A DNA stretch of 33,821 bases, taken from contig NZ_JAQTPQ010000006.1 of assembly GCF_028712645.1 (NCBI RefSeq), positions 1 through 33,821 of the forward strand, written 5' to 3'. The stretch is from Flavobacterium sp. (GTDB lineage: Bacteria; Bacteroidota; Bacteroidia; Flavobacteriales; Flavobacteriaceae). The notes below the pieces were generated by a model. The model worked only from the letters and a program-made list of their open reading frames with translations. It was not told where the DNA came from and did no database searches. Position numbers and translations under genes: made by a program. Below are positions 29,956-33,821 of the stretch, piece by piece (the first letter of the stretch is position 1; every line of letters begins with the position of its first letter).

Positions 29956-32900
29956 TTAAAATTCAACATTAAAACCAAAAGATATTTGTCTAGGTGTTGG
30001 ATAACGTCCATTATCGACACCTGATAATAATGCATCCTGATTATAAGAACCTACTTCAGGATCATAACCTGTGTATTTGGTGAAAGTATATAGATTTTGC
30101 GCAGAAGCATAAAATCTCAATCTTGTTACCTTAATTTGAGAAATAATATCAGATGGCAAAGAATACCCTATTGTTACATTTTGAATTCTCAAGAAAGATC
30201 CATCTTCAATAAAACGAGTTGATACTGCATTATTTATATTATCATAAGTTGAAGGCCTTGGCAAAGAAGCATTTAAGTTATCAGCTGAATAAAAATCTGT
30301 AGCTTCAGTTAAATAATTTGTTCCAACACCACTGTTCATTGTGCCAGATGCACGAGTTAAATTCATCAATTTGTTACCAACTGTTCCTTGGAGGAAGATT
30401 GACAAATCAACATTTTTGTATTTGAAATTATTGGTAAATCCATAAGTTAATTTAGGATTAGGATTTCCAATTGCAACTAAATCTTTTGAATCGATGATAC
30501 CATCATTATTTTGATCTTTGTAAATTACATCTCCTTTTATAAAATTGGGTAACAAAGAATTGGTTCCGTTTTTCAAAGGCACTTTAGTACCTCCATTGTC
30601 ATATCCATAAGTTAATAAATCAGCATCTGTTCTATAAATACCTTCTGCTTGATAACCAACAAATGAGCCTATTGGTAAACCTTCCATTGTTCTAGATACA
30701 GTAACTGTATTATAGGCAAGGGTATTCATTGTTTTAACAATATTTAATCCTGCCATATCAGTAACCTCATTTACATACTTAGATAAATTCAAATTAGCAT
30801 TCCATGAGAAATTTTCATTAAAATTATGAGAATAGCCCAGTGTAACCTCAATCCCTCTATTTCGCATACTTCCAAGATTGAAATAAGGAGGATTTACACC
30901 GCCTTCATAATCTCCACCACCAGAAAGGAAGTTTGGCAATGGAACTTGATACAAGAAATTTTTAGAAACTTTATTAAACACATCAACAGAAGCGGTTAAT
31001 TTAGTATCAAACATTGTAAAATCTAAACCTAAATTTGTTTGCTCTTGAGTTTCCCATTTTAAAGCGGCATTATTCGTATTTGATGGCAAATAAGAATTTC
31101 CCATTGAACTATTAACTAAATGCAAGTTAGAATCATATAAATTATTAGGAATTTGATTGTTACCTGTTTGTCCCCAACCAAATCTAAATTTTATGTTATC
31201 AATATACTTTTTAGTACTTTCCATAAAAGCCTCATTCGAAAGTTTCCAAGAAGCTCCAAACGAACCAAAAACACCCCATTTGTTACCTATATCAAACTTT
31301 GAAGACCCATCTGCTCTAACTGCTCCTGAAATTCCATATTTACCTTCATAATCATAAACAACCCTTCCTAAATAAGAAGATAATGTTTGTGCTCCTTCGT
31401 ATGGACTGCTTACAATTGCTTTAGATAAATCAGAATAAGCAAGTTCATGATGACTATTGTCTTTAAATCCGGTAGCATTAATAGAATACCCTTCCCAGTG
31501 AGCTCTATTAGATTCTTGAACGGCCAAAACTGTAAAATTATGTTTACCAATAGTGTTTTTATACGTAAGCATATTTTTCAAGTTCCATGAGTTACCTGAA
31601 GATGGATTATAGTATAAATTGGCATAGCTTTTTACAGCACTCCCTAAAGAATACATTGGGTCATAATTTTGTCCTAAATTGTCATAAATATATCCTCCCG
31701 CCTCAAAACGATAATCTAATCCTTTAAACAAATCAATTTGAGTGTAAAAATTTCCAGAATAATTTTTTCTAACCAATGTGTTAGATCCTAATAATGAAGT
31801 TGCCACAGGGTTTACAAATGAAGTTGCCCCTCCTGATGGTGGCCCTGCAAAAGCACCAGATAACTCTCTTACACCAACATCTGGAGTAGCTGATAATGAA
31901 GTAGCAACAACTCCATTCCATTGACCATTTAAAGTTAATTTTTCATTTGTAAGTGTACCACTAACATTAGCCCCAACTTTTATAAATTTATTAACTCTAG
32001 CATCAATATTAGATCTAAAATTATAGCGTTTAAAACCGGATTCAATTACAATACCTTCTTGATTCAATACACCTCCTGAGATATAATAATTCAAACCATC
32101 TTTTCCTCCCGAAAAAGACAATTGATGCGATGTCATAATTCCTGTTTGATAAATTTCTTTCTGCCAGTCGGTACCTTTTCCTAATAATTCTGGATGAGCA
32201 AATTCAGGTCGAAGACCAATACCATATGCAGTTGCTAAAGCATTTTGATGACTTGCATATTGTTGCAAATTCATTGAAGGTAATTGTTTAGGTAAATTAC
32301 TGAAAGAATAGGTGTTTTCATAAGTTAATTTACCTGTACCTTTTTTACCAGATTTTGTTGTTACAAGAATAACCCCGTTGGCACCACGAGAACCATAAAT
32401 AGCCGTTGCCGAAGCATCCTTAAGAATATCAATCGATTCTATATCACTGGGATTTATAAGAGATAAAGGGCTATAAGTAATGTTTCCAGAGTTAGAAAAA
32501 TTAGAATTTCCAGCTGCATTTCTTCCTGATGTAGATGAATTTCTAGCATCACCAGAAATTGGCACACCATCAATTACATACAATGGCTCATTGGTACCAG
32601 TCAAAGAAGATGCTCCTCTAATTTTTACAGAAACATTACCTCCAGGTTCACCTGAGTTATTGTTTATAACAACACCAGCAGCCTTACCTTGCATCATCTG
32701 GTCGAATGATGCTACTTTTATGTTTTCTAAATCTTTAGAGCTGATGCTGGAAATAGCACTGTTTACGTCTTTTCTTTTTTGTGTACCATAACCAATAACA
32801 ACAACTTCTTGAAGATTTTGAGCCGAACTTTTTAAGCTTACATCAATTTTGCTCTTATTATTTACTGCCACCTTTTGGCTATTAAATCCAATATACGAAA

Positions 32901-33150
32901 ATGTTAATGTTGCATTTGATGGAGCCTCAATAGCATACTTACCATCAAAATCAGTAGATGCTGATTTTGAAGAACCTACAACCAAAATGTTTACACCAGG
33001 CAATGTTAGTCCGTTTTCATCGGTTACAGTTCCCGAAACTTTTGTTGTTTGAGCAGTAATATAGCTGCTCGTAAAAAATAAAAATAACATCAAAGGAATT
33101 GCTCTGTAGGCAGTTTTCCAAAGACTAAAATTAAAAAATGATTTTTCCAT
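29956..33150 (-). CDS. SusC/RagA-family TonB-linked outer membrane protein
   Basis: A 1064-aa TonB-dependent porin that imports oligosaccharides captured by SusD. A signal peptide (about 1-33, ends YITA) precedes an N-terminal carboxypeptidase-regulatory-like domain (TKVSGTVTDENGLTLPGVNI). The TonB/plug region reads LQEVVVIGYGTQKRKDVNSA, then VSVKIRGASSLTGTNEPLYV and DGVPISGD. ASATAIYGSRGANGVILVTT is the SusC/RagA signature near the end of the plug. The remaining roughly 750 aa form the beta barrel and end in a Phe (FGFNVEF). It is the first gene of the operon, with a -7 box 92 bases upstream. Confidence 0.97.
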   Translation of the reverse strand: MEKSFFNFSLWKTAYRAIPLMLFLFFTSSYITAQTTKVSGTVTDENGLTLPGVNILVVGSSKSASTDFDGKYAIEAPSNATLTFSYIGFNSQKVAVNNKSKIDVSLKSSAQNLQEVVVIGYGTQKRKDVNSAISSISSKDLENIKVASFDQMMQGKAAGVVINNNSGEPGGNVSVKIRGASSLTGTNEPLYVIDGVPISGDARNSSTSGRNAAGNSNFSNSGNITYSPLSLINPSDIESIDILKDASATAIYGSRGANGVILVTTKSGKKGTGKLTYENTYSFSNLPKQLPSMNLQQYASHQNALATAYGIGLRPEFAHPELLGKGTDWQKEIYQTGIMTSHQLSFSGGKDGLNYYISGGVLNQEGIVIESGFKRYNFRSNIDARVNKFIKVGANVSGTLTNEKLTLNGQWNGVVATSLSATPDVGVRELSGAFAGPPSGGATSFVNPVATSLLGSNTLVRKNYSGNFYTQIDLFKGLDYRFEAGGYIYDNLGQNYDPMYSLGSAVKSYANLYYNPSSGNSWNLKNMLTYKNTIGKHNFTVLAVQESNRAHWEGYSINATGFKDNSHHELAYSDLSKAIVSSPYEGAQTLSSYLGRVVYDYEGKYGISGAVRADGSSKFDIGNKWGVFGSFGASWKLSNEAFMESTKKYIDNIKFRFGWGQTGNNQIPNNLYDSNLHLVNSSMGNSYLPSNTNNAALKWETQEQTNLGLDFTMFDTKLTASVDVFNKVSKNFLYQVPLPNFLSGGGDYEGGVNPPYFNLGSMRNRGIEVTLGYSHNFNENFSWNANLNLSKYVNEVTDMAGLNIVKTMNTLAYNTVTVSRTMEGLPIGSFVGYQAEGIYRTDADLLTYGYDNGGTKVPLKNGTNSLLPNFIKGDVIYKDQNNDGIIDSKDLVAIGNPNPKLTYGFTNNFKYKNVDLSIFLQGTVGNKLMNLTRASGTMNSGVGTNYLTEATDFYSADNLNASLPRPSTYDNINNAVSTRFIEDGSFLRIQNVTIGYSLPSDIISQIKVTRLRFYASAQNLYTFTKYTGYDPEVGSYNQDALLSGVDNGRYPTPRQISFGFNVEF

Positions 33151-33241
33151 AATAATTGTTCAGTTAGTTAATTTGATTGGTTTCTGAATCTGGGGATCCA
33201 AAACCAAAATGTTTGTTAATTATATAAATAAATTATAATGA

Positions 33242-33249
33242 CAAATATA
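33242..33249 (-). promoter_or_regulatory. Candidate -7 box for the susCD operon
   Basis: TATATTTG lies on the minus strand 92 bases before the susC ATG, giving a leader of about 85 bases. No TTG stands 17-23 bases upstream, as might be expected of a promoter needing an activator. Confidence 0.5.
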
Positions 33250-33488
33250 AAACAGATGTACACATTGAATTAATAGTATTATGTCATTTAATGATAATAT
33301 TTTTACTTAAAAACAGATAAAGAAAGTAAATTGATAATTTTATATCGTTTAAATTATAATATATATAATTATTATACCCAAATAATAGAATATGTCAAAT
33401 TACGAAGTCAGCAATGACAAGGAATTCAAACGATTTCGAATAAAAAACAGATTGCATTCGGCCTATCAAAAAAATTGAATTACCTCCA

Positions 33489-33604
33489 GCTCTAGCTAGA
33501 GGTATAGGAGTGGAAATAAATTGGCTTTAGCTTAAAAGGCTGGATTTTTTTGGCTAAAGCCATTAAAAAACTAAAAATCTCTTTTCTCCAGCTATAACTG
33601 GAAG
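33489..33604. repeat. Cluster of short inverted repeats
   Basis: CTCTAGCTAGAG (33490-33501) is a perfect 12-base palindrome. TGGCTTTAGC and GCTAAAGCCA form 10-bp arms around a 22-base loop (about 33521-33563). CCAG-CTATAA-CTGG follows near 33588-33601. They stand between the AraC-type regulator and susC with no promoter or T-tract attached and probably belong to the non-coding repeat families of this genome. Confidence 0.5.
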
Positions 33605-33649
33605 CAATTGACACTTTGAAAATAAAACAGGATGAATAGTTACGATAGA

Positions 33650-33821
33650 TTAAAGAATTCGTTTCAAACCAGAGAAATCTTCTCTGTACTGACTAGGAGT
33701 TCGTTTTTTAATCGACTTAAAACTTCTATTAAAATTAGCGATATTATTAAAACCAGACTTGAATGCAATTTCCGAAATACTTAAATCTTTTTCTACCAGC
33801 CATCTCGCAGCATAACCTATA
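33650..33821 (-). CDS. AraC-family regulator, C-terminal part only
   Basis: Fifty-six codons plus a stop are visible; the gene continues beyond the window's right edge. They encode the second half of an AraC/XylS double helix-turn-helix domain: AARWLVEKDLSISEIAFKSG (end of the first and start of the second HTH) and FNNIANFNRSFKSIKKRTPS followed by QYR. The F-x(2)-I-x-NFNR-x-FK-x(5)-TPSQYR pattern is the AraC signature. It is the first gene of the glycan locus on the same strand and probably regulates susC downstream. The sensor part (cupin or hybrid two-component) is outside the window. Confidence 0.93.
   Translation of the reverse strand, partial: IGYAARWLVEKDLSISEIAFKSGFNNIANFNRSFKSIKKRTPSQYREDFSGLKRIL

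Larger units (their letters stand above)
33151..33649. other. Intergenic region upstream of susC
   Basis: About 0.5 kb lies between the regulator gene and susC. It contains a candidate -7 box (33249-33242) and the repeats listed separately at 33489-33604. A 28-codon open frame at 33392-33478 on the plus strand (MSNYEVSNDKEFKRFRIKN...) has no recognisable features and I do not call it. The region must also hold any operator for the AraC-type regulator, but I see no paired direct repeats that would identify it. Confidence 0.5.

Noticed and set aside
33392..33478. Plus-strand frame of 28 codons upstream of susC
   Set aside because: Short, no recognisable motif, no promoter or terminator; consistent with chance in AT-rich DNA.

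Overview
The window looks like chromosomal DNA from a Flavobacterium-type member of the Bacteroidota. The evidence is the AT-rich sequence, a SusC/SusD pair, GIN-domain (DUF2807) proteins, several -7 boxes of the form TAnnTTTG with a TTG about 19-21 bases upstream, and very few Shine-Dalgarno sequences. Genus level is an inference from protein style; no database search was possible.

Layout. Positions 1-1083 hold the 3' part of an IS4-family transposase cut by the window edge. Then comes a long run of mostly minus-strand housekeeping genes: carB (carbamoyl phosphate synthase large subunit without its regulatory domain) and rpmH, with a small plus-strand TPR-like membrane protein diverging from rpmH. 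These are followed by a half-size TauE/SafE protein, an alpha/beta hydrolase, a head-to-head overlapping pair of small genes, an ABC-F ATPase, an AGCS amino-acid:cation symporter and a Cof-type HAD phosphatase. Next are a ParE/RelE toxin with an unusual double-module antitoxin, a DUF2007 protein, a one-domain DEAD-box-like protein with an acidic tail, a sigma-54 activator without a DNA-binding domain, a two-gene ABC-2 exporter, and dnaJ and grpE.

From 19.0 to 19.7 kb there is a gene-free stretch full of small inverted repeats. A DUF4442 gene follows on the minus strand. A plus-strand cluster then runs DUF4870 protein, PadR regulator, PspC membrane protein, GIN lipoprotein and secreted GIN protein, a plausible envelope-stress module. 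trxB and a tRNA-Pro(TGG) gene with a clear promoter and terminator come next.

The last 7.8 kb is a small polysaccharide-utilisation locus read leftward. It contains an AraC-type regulator (only its C-terminus is in the window), SusC, SusD, a TIG-type surface glycan-binding lipoprotein, what looks like a frameshifted remnant of a GH27-like C-terminus, and a GH5 endoglucanase. SusD and the lipoprotein would capture glycan at the cell surface, the GH5 enzyme would cut it, and SusC would import the oligosaccharides. The remnant suggests a second enzyme has been lost.

I found no CRISPR array, prophage or complete defence system. The observations I rate most worth checking are the fused tandem antitoxin, the glycosidase remnant, the sigma-54 activator with GAFTSA and no helix-turn-helix, the single-RecA DEAD-like protein, the PadR-PspC-GIN cluster, and the families of palindromic intergenic repeats.
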